This document shows positions 8,084 through 19,746 of a DNA stretch of 64,000 bases, one piece after another. Below the pieces are notes generated by a model. That model was not told the origin of the DNA. It did no database searches and saw only the letters and a program-made list of their open reading frames with translations. Both the position numbers and the translations under genes were made by a program. Every line of letters starts with the position of its first letter. The stretch's first letter is position 1. The stretch comes from Aquibium microcysteis (GTDB lineage: Bacteria; Pseudomonadota; Alphaproteobacteria; Rhizobiales; Rhizobiaceae). The stretch lies in NCBI RefSeq assembly GCF_014495845.1, contig NZ_CP061080.1, positions 4,888,001 through 4,952,000 on the forward strand, read 5' to 3'.

Positions 8084-8667
8084 GTGAAGTCTCCAGTGCT
8101 TGTCGGCGCGCCGGCGGCGTCCCCTGCGGAATAGGGACGCGGGGAGGGTGCAGGCCGCGGCGGCTGCGGTGCGCGTGGGGTGGTGGACGCGGTGCGGTCG
8201 TGCTGGTGCTGGGCGGACGCGCCGGCGAACCGGCCGATGGCGATCCCGGCAAGGACGCTGGCAGCGATGAAGCTTACCGGGTTGCGGCGACCGAAGTCAC
8301 GCACCGTGTCGAGCATTTCGCCGGCCGACGCGTTCTGCATGCTGCGCGACAGGCTCTCCAGACCTTCGGCGGCCTGGCCGACGAGGCCGGAGATCGGACC
8401 CATGTCCTTCTTGTCCAGTTCGTCGCGTGCGCTGCGGATCGCATCCGCAAAGGTCTTCAGCCCGTCTGCCGCCTGCCCCTTGAGGGCCTCGCTCCTTTCG
8501 CGAACCTCCTCCTTGGCATCCTCGGCCAGGGTGGTTGCCTGCTCCTTGAGCGCATCGCGACCCTTTTCGAACTGGCGGCCCGCGGCTTCCTGTTCCTGCC
8601 TGAGCCGCGCGCGCGCCGCGTCTGCGTCCGCTGCGGGGCTTGGTGTATTGCTGGTATGGTCAATCAT
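8080..8667 (-). CDS. ElaB/nutrient-deprivation-induced-type protein
   Basis: A 195-residue protein with a long, charged, helical N-terminal part (about residues 15-115, with A/E/K/R heptads suggesting a coiled coil), then GRRNPVSFIAASVLAGIAIGRF (residues about 126-147), the C-terminal membrane anchor typical of ElaB/YqjD-like ribosome- or membrane-associated stress proteins. The tail is Pro/Ala/Thr-rich. AAGGAG lies upstream of the ATG and overlaps the stop of the preceding 24-codon gene. Its exact role is unknown; similar rhizobial proteins are annotated as nutrient-deprivation-induced. Confidence 0.65.
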   Translation of the reverse strand: MIDHTSNTPSPAADADAARARLRQEQEAAGRQFEKGRDALKEQATTLAEDAKEEVRERSEALKGQAADGLKTFADAIRSARDELDKKDMGPISGLVGQAAEGLESLSRSMQNASAGEMLDTVRDFGRRNPVSFIAASVLAGIAIGRFAGASAQHQHDRTASTTPRAPQPPRPAPSPRPYSAGDAAGAPTSTGDFT

Positions 8668-8679
8668 CGATCGCTCTCC

Positions 8680-8754
8680 TTACGCCAGACCCAGAAGGGA
8701 AAGGACGGCCAGGACCACGACGATCAAACCGATGACATAAATGATGGAATGCAT
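8680..8754 (-). CDS. 24-residue single-helix membrane peptide
   Basis: The minus strand encodes MHSIIYVIGLIVVVLAVLSL and ends LGLA with a TAA stop: a peptide that is almost entirely one membrane helix. GGAG sits about 10 nt upstream of the ATG, and an EcfG-type promoter (8823 down to 8799) ends 45 nt upstream. The stop codon is part of the next gene's ribosome-binding region, so it heads the operon running to 6531. Very short hydrophobic peptides of this kind recur in rhizobial stress loci and are usually missed by gene callers. Confidence 0.6.
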   Translation of the reverse strand: MHSIIYVIGLIVVVLAVLSLLGLA

Positions 8755-8798
8755 GGTACGTGATCTCCGTTATTGGCTGGTACTGCTACCTCACCAAA

Positions 8799-8823
8799 AA
8801 CCTGCGGAGGCGACACCTGTTCC
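8799..8823 (-). promoter_or_regulatory. EcfG-type promoter, GGAAC-N16-GGTT
   Basis: On the minus strand GGAAC (8823-8819) is followed after 16 nt by GGTT (8802-8799). It precedes the four-gene operon starting with the 24-residue peptide at 8754. Apart from this element, 8755-8954 shows nothing recognisable. Confidence 0.55.
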
Positions 8824-8954
8824 ATGGCTGGCGCGAACTTTCGCCATTTCTTGGCCATCTTCCGACTTGCGCGCCGGATTGGTAAGTCAAGGCGCACGAT
8901 TGCGTTCGAGGCGGCCCTGCGCCGCGTCCGCGGGTCCGTGCCGAACGCTGGGTG

Positions 8955-10346
8955 TCAGCTTGCCGCGCCGCCTTGTGCCTCCGCGGCTTCGAGCTCGTCG
9001 ATGAAGCTCGACATCCAGATGCCGACGTCGCTTTCTTTCACGCGTTTCAGCAGGCTGGCGTGACGGTTCTGTCGCTCCTCCAGCGGCATTCGCAGCGCCA
9101 GTTCCATCTTCTCGCCCATCTCCTCGGTGTCGTGCGGATTGACGATCAGGGCATCGCCGAGTTCCTCCGCCGCGCCGGCGAACTGCGACAGCACCAGCAC
9201 GCCCGGGTCGGCGGGATTCTGGGCGGCGACGTACTCCTTGGCGACGAGGTTCATCCCGTCCCGGAGCGGCGTTACCAGCCCGACCTCGCTCGACCGGAAC
9301 ATCGCGGCAAGGCGCGGCCTCGGCACGGGCCGATGGATGTAGCGGATCGGGACCCAGTCGATGTCGCCGAACTTGCCGTTGATGGAGCCGGCGAGGCCCT
9401 CCAGCTTCATGCGGATTTCCGAATAGGCGGTCACGTCCTCGCGGGTCGGCGGCGCGATCTGCAGGAACGTCACCGACTTCTCCAGTTCCGGGTGCAGGTA
9501 GAGCATGCGCGAAAAGGCTTCGAAACGTTCGGGGATGCCCTTCGAATAGTCGAGCCGGTCCACCCCGACGATCTGCCGCTGGCCCAGGATCGCCCGCCGC
9601 ATATGATCGATGTTGATATCCTCGAAGGTCTTCTCCGCCAGTTCGGTGAACTGGGCCACGTCGATGCCGATCGGCAGGCGTATCGCCCGCACGGTGCGGC
9701 CGCCATGCATGATCACGCCGTCGGGACCCATCGAGTCAGGCATGTTCTCTTCGACATAGCGGTTGAAATTGTTGAGGTCGGTGGACGTCTGGAACCCGAC
9801 CACGTCGTAGGAAAGCAGCGCCTCCACCAGATAGGCGTGGTTCGGCGAGGCCGCGAGGATGTCCGGCGGCGGAAAAGGGATGTGGAGGAAGAAGCCTGTC
9901 TTCTGGCGGCAGCCGAGTGCCCGCAGCCGTTCGGCGAACGGGATGAGGTGATAGTCGTGGACCCAGACCATGTCCCGTTGCTTGAGGAATGGCTTCAGCA
10001 GCGAGGCGAACTTGTCGTTCACCCGCATGTAGCCCTCGAAATATTGCGGACGGTAGTCCACGAGATCGATGCGATAGTGGAAGAGCGGCCACAGCACGCT
10101 GTTGGCATAGCCGATGTAGTACTGGCTGTAGTCCTCGACCGTCAGCGGCGAGGAGATCACGTCGACGTCGCCCACCCGGTCGACCCCGAGCTTCTCCGTC
10201 TCGTCCTCAAGCGTATTGCCGTCCCAGCCGAACCACACGCCGCCCCTGGCCTTCAAAGCGTCGGCAATGGCCACGGCAAGCCCGCCGGACTGGGTCGCCT
10301 TGCGCAGATCCGCGACCCGATTGGACACCACGACCAACCGGCTCAT
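8955..10346 (-). CDS. otsA: alpha,alpha-trehalose-phosphate synthase (UDP-forming)
   Basis: OtsA (463 residues, usual length) joins UDP-glucose and glucose-6-phosphate to make trehalose-6-phosphate, the substrate of OtsB. The glycosyltransferase family 20 motifs are all present: the N-terminal loop LVVVSNRVAD with SGGLAVAI, WVHDYHLIPFAERLR, the donor-binding GVDRLDYSKGIPERFEAF, and the C-terminal PLRDGMNLVAKEYVAAQ. It lies 46 bp downstream of otsB on the same strand and is presumably co-transcribed. GGAAGA directly precedes the ATG. Trehalose made this way protects against osmotic and desiccation stress. Confidence 0.95.
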   Translation of the reverse strand: MSRLVVVSNRVADLRKATQSGGLAVAIADALKARGGVWFGWDGNTLEDETEKLGVDRVGDVDVISSPLTVEDYSQYYIGYANSVLWPLFHYRIDLVDYRPQYFEGYMRVNDKFASLLKPFLKQRDMVWVHDYHLIPFAERLRALGCRQKTGFFLHIPFPPPDILAASPNHAYLVEALLSYDVVGFQTSTDLNNFNRYVEENMPDSMGPDGVIMHGGRTVRAIRLPIGIDVAQFTELAEKTFEDINIDHMRRAILGQRQIVGVDRLDYSKGIPERFEAFSRMLYLHPELEKSVTFLQIAPPTREDVTAYSEIRMKLEGLAGSINGKFGDIDWVPIRYIHRPVPRPRLAAMFRSSEVGLVTPLRDGMNLVAKEYVAAQNPADPGVLVLSQFAGAAEELGDALIVNPHDTEEMGEKMELALRMPLEERQNRHASLLKRVKESDVGIWMSSFIDELEAAEAQGGAAS

Positions 10347-10392
10347 TCTTCCACGTCCCGCACGATGTCGCCCCTCTTTTCCTGTGTCCGCT

Positions 10393-11157
10393 TCACGACG
10401 CTAACTCCACCCGCCGTGTTCCGTTCCGGTCTGCGAACCGCTGGAGCCACGCGCGCAGGGCGGCGGGGTCCGCGATCCGGTGTGCCGCCGCGGTCTGTCC
10501 TTGCCCGACTTTCACGCCGATTCCCTGCCACTGCGGCAAGGCCCGGAACCCATCCTCGTCGGTGACGTCGTCGCCGAAGAAGATCGGCCGCCGACCGCGG
10601 AAGGGCTCCTCCGCCATGAAGTCCGCGATGAGATCGCCCTTGGTGCGGCCGCTGAGTTTCAGTTCGACGACCATCTTCCCCTCGAGCAGCGTCACGCCCG
10701 GAGAGGCGGCTGCCCGGGCCGCGGCACGGCATGTGCTCTCCAGGTCGGGCCGGCGGCGGTAGTGGAGGGCGACCGACAGGCGCTTGCGTTCGACGAGGAG
10801 ACCATCATGGCGTCGCGCCACGTCCTCCAGTTCCGCGGCCAGCCGCTCGATGGCCGGTTCGTCGGCTTCAACCCTGTGGAGCCGGCCGGAAGAATCGCGC
10901 CGCTCGGATCCATGGGCGCCGCCGAGCGGCAGACGCAGGGGCGCCAGAAAACCATCGAGCGTGTCGATCTCGCGGCCCGAAACGATCGCGACCGCGCCCC
11001 CGGACAAGGCGAACAAGGCGTGGAGAGCGTGGCGGACCGTGGCGTCGATCGCGACGGCGGCCGGATCCTCGACGATCTCCGCGAGCGTGCCATCGAAGTC
11101 GAAGAAGAACGCCGTCTCCTCCGGCGGAAGGTTCAACTCGGTCAGGTCTTCAGGCAA
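10393..11157 (-). CDS. otsB: trehalose-6-phosphate phosphatase
   Basis: OtsB removes phosphate from trehalose-6-phosphate. The HAD-fold motifs are visible: I, FFFDFDGTLAEI; II, SGRE; III, lysine in GRTKGD; IV, GDDVTDEDGF. The open frame reaches 11265 but that start would overlap the divergent gene at 11252 and its promoter. The TTG at 11155-11157 places motif I about 15 residues from the N-terminus, as expected, with AGGAG 10 nt upstream, giving 254 residues; this start is a judgement. It is the first gene of otsB-otsA, and a degenerate EcfG-type promoter (AGAAC-N16-TGTT) lies on the minus strand at 11226-11202. Confidence 0.9.
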   Translation of the reverse strand: MPEDLTELNLPPEETAFFFDFDGTLAEIVEDPAAVAIDATVRHALHALFALSGGAVAIVSGREIDTLDGFLAPLRLPLGGAHGSERRDSSGRLHRVEADEPAIERLAAELEDVARRHDGLLVERKRLSVALHYRRRPDLESTCRAAARAAASPGVTLLEGKMVVELKLSGRTKGDLIADFMAEEPFRGRRPIFFGDDVTDEDGFRALPQWQGIGVKVGQGQTAAAHRIADPAALRAWLQRFADRNGTRRVELAS

Positions 11158-11199
11158 CTCTCCGCCACTCCTGTTGCGATGCGATTTGGCGCCTTCGTC

Positions 11200-11226
11200 G
11201 GAACATCCGGTCGGCGGGCGGGTTCT
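11200..11226. promoter_or_regulatory. overlapping EcfG-type promoters, plus strand strong, minus strand degenerate
   Basis: Plus strand: GGAAC (11200-11204), 16 nt, GGTT (11221-11224), 27 nt before the gene at 11252. Minus strand: AGAAC (11226-11222), 16 nt, TGTT (11205-11202), about 44 nt before the otsB start. Each strand's two boxes overlap those of the other. Confidence 0.5.
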
Positions 11227-11251
11227 TGCCGAGTTCCGCAGGAGGTGCCGA

Positions 11252-11572
11252 ATGCCGCGTTTCACATCTGAGGTCGTCCGCCACGGCGACGCCGCTGCGC
11301 CGCACTACTCCGTCCGCTTCCTGGGCGGCGACGGCGAGACGGTCACGGTGGAACTGCATCTTGCAAGTGCCGGCGGCGACCCTGACCGGCAGACCGTCCT
11401 CGACGCCGCCCGGGCGATCCTGGCGCGCCTTGTGGCCGATGCAGGCGACAGTCGCATCGATCAGCCGCGGAGCGGATCGGTGGGGTCGCCTTCCGCCGGT
11501 TTGAGCCGTGCCGCGTCGGAAACCGAGGCGGATACCCATGGATCCGACGGGCGCGATACCGGCACGGCGTGA
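11252..11572 (+). CDS. hypothetical protein (106 aa), divergent from otsBA
   Basis: A soluble protein starting MPRFTSEVVRHGDAAAPHYS with an alternating hydrophobic pattern suggesting beta strands (HYSVRFLGGDGETVTVELHL), then a helical segment and a low-complexity tail. GGAGG (11241-11245) is 6 nt before the ATG, and the EcfG-type promoter above is well placed. I recognise no family. Its position suggests a stress-related role, but this is inference. Confidence 0.6.
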   Translation: MPRFTSEVVRHGDAAAPHYSVRFLGGDGETVTVELHLASAGGDPDRQTVLDAARAILARLVADAGDSRIDQPRSGSVGSPSAGLSRAASETEADTHGSDGRDTGTA

Positions 11573-11613
11573 GGGGATTGCTCCGCGCAGGCCGCGCCGG
11601 TTCGCTGTCTTGG

Positions 11614-11883
11614 TCAGGATCGATAGGCCCAGGATCGGAATACTGCCCCTGCCTCATCCGGACGAAGCGACACGCGCCTTTCGGCGCGGCCGAAGGCATC
11701 CGCAAGGCAACGGACGACGTCCTTCGCCTTGATCAGCGCCTCTGCCGGATTTGCATGCGCCTGAGCAGGATCGAGCATGATCGAGACAGTCGATCCATCT
11801 TCCGTAACGAAGCAGATCGGCGTGCCTTCACTCGGGCGTTCCCCCGTCGGGGGTTCGGCTGAAGGGCTGGTTTGTCCAGGCAT
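11614..11883 (-). CDS. hypothetical protein (89 aa)
   Basis: A small protein starting MPGQTSPSAEPPTGERPSEG, then a compact domain including PICFVTEDGSTVSIML and a helix ALIKAKDVVRCLADAFGRAE. The ATG at 11883 has GAGGAGG close upstream. It lies about 40 nt downstream of the minus-strand half of a near-perfect palindromic EcfG-type promoter, divergent from the glucan operon. The frame continues upstream to 11991 but without a ribosome-binding site and across the promoter. No family is recognised. Confidence 0.6.
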   Translation of the reverse strand: MPGQTSPSAEPPTGERPSEGTPICFVTEDGSTVSIMLDPAQAHANPAEALIKAKDVVRCLADAFGRAERRVSLRPDEAGAVFRSWAYRS

Positions 11884-11920
11884 CGGTTCCTCCTCGTGAC
11901 GGCGCACTGCGCGCGATACG

Positions 11921-11948
11921 GGAACGCGTTCCCGTGGGACTTTGTTCC
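11921..11948. promoter_or_regulatory. back-to-back EcfG-type promoters (GGAAC-N17-TGTT / GGAAC-N17-CGTT)
   Basis: Plus strand: GGAAC 11921-11925, 17 nt, TGTT 11943-11946, facing the glgE operon. Minus strand: GGAAC 11948-11944, 17 nt, CGTT 11926-11923, facing the gene at 11883. The minus-strand version is a full consensus match. Confidence 0.65.
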
Positions 11949-12001
11949 AGGGGTTGCGACGGAATTCCGGTTGCAGTGCCGGCCTTTGCACCGGGGCGCC
12001 G

Positions 12002-12026
12002 GGAACCTTTCGGGACCGTTGGGGTT
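12002..12026 (+). promoter_or_regulatory. second EcfG-type promoter before glgE operon, GGAAC-N16-GGTT
   Basis: GGAAC at 12002-12006 is followed after 16 nt by GGTT at 12023-12026, about 35 nt before the small frame at 12061. With the element at 11921 this would give the operon two tandem stress promoters. Confidence 0.5.
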
Positions 12027-12060
12027 GGGCAACGTCTGCCGGACGGAGGGTACTGTTTCA

Positions 12061-12197
12061 TGAGCGCAATCGTTTCCCGCCCCATCGACCGCCTGGGCGT
12101 TGCAGAAGAATGCATCCCGGGGACACAGGCTTGCGGCGGTGCAGGCTGGATGTTCGTCCGCCGCACCCGTGCGGCATACCGGTCGAGGGGATGGTGA
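12061..12197 (+). CDS. possible 45-residue leader peptide of the glgE operon
   Basis: An ATG at 12061 with GGAGGG about 9 nt upstream opens a frame encoding MSAIVSRPIDRLGVAEECIP and ending RAAYRSRGW, with TGA at 12195-12197. The stop lies inside the region of the glgE start codons (ATG at 12191 and 12203), an arrangement that would couple translation. No homology is recognised and the composition is not distinctive, so it may be only a chance frame behind a good Shine-Dalgarno. Confidence 0.3.
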
Positions 12198-12202
12198 CCT
12201 CG

Positions 12203-14235
12203 ATGTCCAGATCCGCGCAACGTAAATCGCTTGGATCGTCGGCCAGGGGCGTCCGGAACGCGATGGACCCGCGTCTCCGTGATCTCGCTGACCGCCGCAT
12301 TGCGATCGAGGGGATCGACCCGGAGATCGACGGAGGTCGGTTCCCGGCGAAGGCGGCACAGGGCCATCCGTTTCTGGTGGAGGCGGACGTCTTCGGCGAA
12401 GGGCACGACGTCGTGGACGCAGCCTTGCTGTGGCGTCGCAAGGGTTCGAACCAGTGGACGGAGGCGCCGCTCGAGTTCGACGTCAACGACCGCTGGCAAG
12501 GCAGGATCGAGTTTCCGGACATCGGCGATCACGAATACACCGTCATCGGCTGGCGCGATCTGTTTGCCGGCTGGCGCCGCGACGTGGAAAAGAAGCTCCA
12601 GGCCGGCCAGGCCGTCAGCCTCGAAGTGCTGGAGGGGGCAGCGCTCGTGCGGGAGGCCGCAGGTGAACCGCGCGATCCTGCCGGTGCGGAGGCGTTGCGT
12701 GAGCTGGCGGCCTCGCTCGAAGCGGAGGCGGATGAGGCGCGCCGCCTCGCGCTACTTCTGAGCGACGAGACCGCGAGCCGGATGAGGGCCTTCGCGCCGC
12801 GAAACAGCCTCACCTGGTACGAGCGCGTGCTCGACGTCATCGTCGATCGCGAGCGGGCTGTGTTCGGTGCCTGGTACGAGATGATGCCGCGGTCCCAATC
12901 CTCCGCGCCCGGGCGCCATGGAACCTTTGCGGACGTCATCGAGCGGCTTCCCTACGTGAAGGATCTCGGCTTCGACGTGCTTTACTTCACGCCGATCCAC
13001 CCGATCGGCCGGATCAACCGAAAAGGTCCCAACAACACGCTCACCCCGACGGGCGCCGACCCGGGCAGCCCCTATGCGATCGGCTCGGACGAGGGCGGCC
13101 ATGATGCCATCCATCCCGAACTCGGCACCATCGACGATTTCGATCGGCTGGTACGGGCGGCCGCCGCCCAGGGGATCGAGATCGCGCTCGATTTCGCGAT
13201 CCAGTGCGCTCCCGACCATCCCTGGATCCGGGAGCATCCGGAATGGTTCGACTGGCGGCCCGACGGGACGATCAAGTTCGCCGAAAATCCGCCGAAGAAA
13301 TACGAGGACATCGTCAACGTCCACTTCTATCGCGAATCCATACCGTCCCTGTGGGAGGCGCTCCGCGATGTCCTCCTCTACTGGATCGGTCATGGGGTGA
13401 AGATCTTCCGGGTCGACAACCCTCACACCAAGCCTTTCCCGTTCTGGGAGTGGGTGATCGGCGAGATCAGGAGCCGGCACCCCGACGTGATCTTCCTGTC
13501 CGAGGCGTTCACGCGACCCAAGGTGATGAAGCGCCTGGCCAAGGCCGGGTTCACCCAGTCCTACACCTACTACACCTGGCGCAACCTCGGTTGGGAGCTC
13601 GAACAGTATCTGACCGAACTGACCCGGGAAGAATGCCGTCACTACATGCGGCCGAACTTCTTCGCCAACACGCCCGACATCAATCCCTTCTATCTCCAGA
13701 CCTCCGGACGACCGGGATTCCGCACGAGACTGCTCATGGCCGCGACGCTTGCCGGAAATTATGGCATCTACAACGGCTATGAGATCTGCGAGGCTGCCGC
13801 ATTGCCGGGCAAGGAGGAATATCTGGATTCGGAGAAGTATCAGCTGCGCGACTGGGACCTCGACCGTCCCGGACACATCAAGGACGACATCCGTCTGGTG
13901 AACCGGTTGCGGCGGGAGCACCCGGCGCTGCGCGACTTCACGTCCCTGCGGTTCCACAGGACCACGAATGAGAACGTCCTGTCCTATTCGAAGGGCTCGC
14001 CTGAATCGGGCAGCTACCTCCTGTTCCACGTCAACCTGGACCCCCACAATCCGCATGACTTCGATTTCGAAGTCCCGCTCTGGGAGTTCGGTCTGCCGGA
14101 CGATGGAGCCGTGGAGGTCCAGGATCTCGTGCACGGCAACAGCTTCGCCTGGTATGGCAAGAACCACAGGCTGACCCTCGACCCCCATGCCCGGCCCTAT
14201 GCGGTCTGGCGCATCCTTGGACCGGTGAGCACTTG

Positions 14236-14236
<1 letters not shown>
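12203..14236 (+). CDS. glgE: alpha-1,4-glucan:maltose-1-phosphate maltosyltransferase
   Basis: GlgE transfers maltosyl units from maltose-1-phosphate onto growing alpha-1,4-glucan, bypassing ADP-glucose. The protein (677 residues) has an N-terminal beta-sandwich (about residues 30-210), then the GH13 subfamily 3 barrel. Characteristic segments include WYERVLDVIVDRERAVFGAW, YFTPIHPIGRINRKGPNN, the nucleophile aspartate in KIFRVDNPHTKPFPFWEW (about residue 405) and the catalytic glutamate in FLSEAFTRPKVM (about 434). The start at 12203 is preferred on spacing from GAGGGG at 12185-12190; 12191 and 12263 are alternatives. Its stop shares a base with the treS start (TGATG). Maltose-1-phosphate would come from the downstream maltokinase domain. 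Confidence 0.92.
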
Positions 14237-17528
<3,292 letters not shown>

Positions 17529-17532
<4 letters not shown>

Positions 17533-19739
17533 TCATGGCGAATGCCAATCCGTCTGCCCCCTCCGACTCCGACATCCAGGCGGTCGTCGGGGCGCGTCAC
17601 GGAAATCCCTTCGTCGTCCTGGGCATGCACGGCGGCGACGGCGCGCCCCTTGTCGTGAACGTCTTCGCTCCGGAGGCCGGTGAGGTTGCCGTCGTCGACC
17701 GCGCTACGGGCGCCGTGGCGGCTGTGCTCGAGCGTGTCCATTCCGATGGCTTCTTTTCCTCCACGCTCGACGGTCGGACCGGTCGGTTCGACTACCGTTT
17801 GCGGCTTGCCGCGGGCGAGCGCAGCTGGACGATCGACGACCCCTATTCCTTCGGCCCCATCCTCGGCGAACTGGATGAGCACCTGATGGGCGAGGGCCGG
17901 CACGCCGAACTCTACAAGCGCCTGGGCGCCCACCCGGCGGAGGTGAACGGCATCCGCGGGGCCGTCTTCTGCGTCTGGGCGCCGAACGCCCGTCGTGTCA
18001 GCGTGGTGGGTCCCTTCAACAACTGGGACGGCCGCCGCCACCCGATGCGCAAGCGGGTCGGCATTGGCGTCTGGGAGCTCTTCATCCCCGGGCTGGAGAT
18101 CGGCACCACCTACAAGTACGAGGTGCTCGGCGTGCATGGGGATGTTCTGCCGCTCAAGGCCGATCCGGTCGGTTTTGCCGCGGAACAGCCGCCGGCCACA
18201 GCCTCGATCGTCTGCGGCCTGCCCCGCCACGAATGGGGCGATGGCGGCTGGATGAGCCAGCGCGAGGTCCGCCACGCGACCAACCAGCCTGTTTCGATTT
18301 ACGAGGTCCACCTCGGCAGCTGGCGTCGAGGCGCCGCCAACGAGGTTCTGGACTACGATGCCCTGGCGGATCTTCTGATCCCCTACGTCCAGGAGATGGG
18401 CTTCACTCACGTCGAGTTCCTGCCCGTCAGCGAGCATCCGTTCACGGGCTCCTGGGGCTATCAGCCGATCGGACTGTTCGCGCCGACGAGCCGGTTCGGA
18501 TCCCCGAAGGCCTTCGCGCAGATGGTCGACCGCCTGCACCAGGCCGGCATCGGCGTCATCGTCGACTGGGTGCCTGCGCACTTTCCGTCCGACCAGCATG
18601 GGCTCGCCCGTTTCGACGGCACTGCGCTCTATGAACACGAGGATCCGCGCCTCGGCTTCCACCAGGACTGGAACACCCTGATCTACAATTTCGGCCGGAC
18701 GGAGGTTTCGAACTTTCTTCAGGCCAGCGCGCTCTACTGGCTCGACCAGTTCCACGTCGATGCCCTGCGCGTCGATGCCGTCGCCTCGATGCTCTATCTG
18801 GACTACAGCCGCAAGGACGGCGAGTGGATCCCCAATCGCCACGGCGGCAACGAGAACCTCGACGCCATCGCCTTCCTTCGCGAGACCAACCAGCGCATCC
18901 TCGAGCGCCACCCCGGTGCGCTGACCATCGCCGAGGAATCGACGGCCTGGCCGGGCGTGAGCAGGCCGGTCGCGGATGGAGGACTGGGCTTCGACTACAA
19001 ATGGAACATGGGCTGGATGCACGACACGCTCGCCTATATGAGCCTCGATCCGATCCACCGGCGGCACCATCACCACCAGATGACCTTCGGCATGGTCTAC
19101 GCCTATTCCGAGAAGTTCGTCCTGCCGATCAGCCATGACGAGGTGGTGCACGGCAAGGGCTCGCTTCTGGGCAAGATGCCGGGCGACCGCTGGCAGCGCT
19201 TCGCCAATCTCCGCGCCTACCTGTCCTTCATGTGGACCCATCCGGGCAAGAAGCTGCTCTTCATGGGCTGCGAGTTCGGTCAGGAGAGGGAGTGGAACCA
19301 CGACCAGTCCCTCGACTGGCATCTGCTCGACGATCCCATGCACGCCGGCCTGAAGGCGCTGGTTCGTGACCTGAACGCGCTCTACAGGTCGAGCGCCGCG
19401 CTTCACGACCTCGACTGCGATCCGCAGGGGTTCGAATGGCTGGGCTCCGACGACGCCGAAAACAGCGTCTATTCCTTCGTCCGTCGCGGCCGCGGCGGCG
19501 AGCCCGTCGTCGTCGTCTGCAACATGACGCCCGTGCCGCGTCCGGGTTACCGGGTCGGTGCTCCGCAAGGGGGGAACTGGTTGGTTCGCCTCAACAGCGA
19601 CGCGCAGCAATATGGCGGCTCGGGCAGTGGTACCACGGAACCTGTGATGGCCGGCGCCGTTTCTTGGCACGGCAGGCCACATTCGCTGGAGCTCGACCTG
19701 CCCCCGCTCGCAGTGGTGGTCCTCGCTCCAAGCCCCTAG
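17529..19739 (+). CDS. glgB: 1,4-alpha-glucan branching enzyme
   Basis: GlgB (736 residues, usual length) introduces alpha-1,6 branches into the glucan made by GlgE. The order is an N-terminal CBM48-type domain ([20 protein letters not shown] near residues 148-167), then the GH13_9 barrel with EVHLGSWRR, the nucleophile in [17 protein letters not shown], the acid in [15 protein letters not shown] and [15 protein letters not shown], and a C-terminal beta domain. The ATG at 17529 overlaps the treS stop by 4 bp, which fixes the start; the frame open to 17304 is inside treS. glgX follows 7 bp after the stop. Confidence 0.96.
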
Positions 19740-19746
19740 GAGCAGC

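Noticed and set aside
7692..8252. N-terminal extension of the DUF3618-type gene
   Set aside because: It covers the holin-family and ElaB-like genes in another frame; the ATG at 7691 has a good ribosome-binding site and a 4-bp overlap.
11158..11265. Longer OtsB start at 11265
   Set aside because: It would overlap the divergent gene at 11252 and the EcfG-type promoter, and adds residues without HAD-family similarity.
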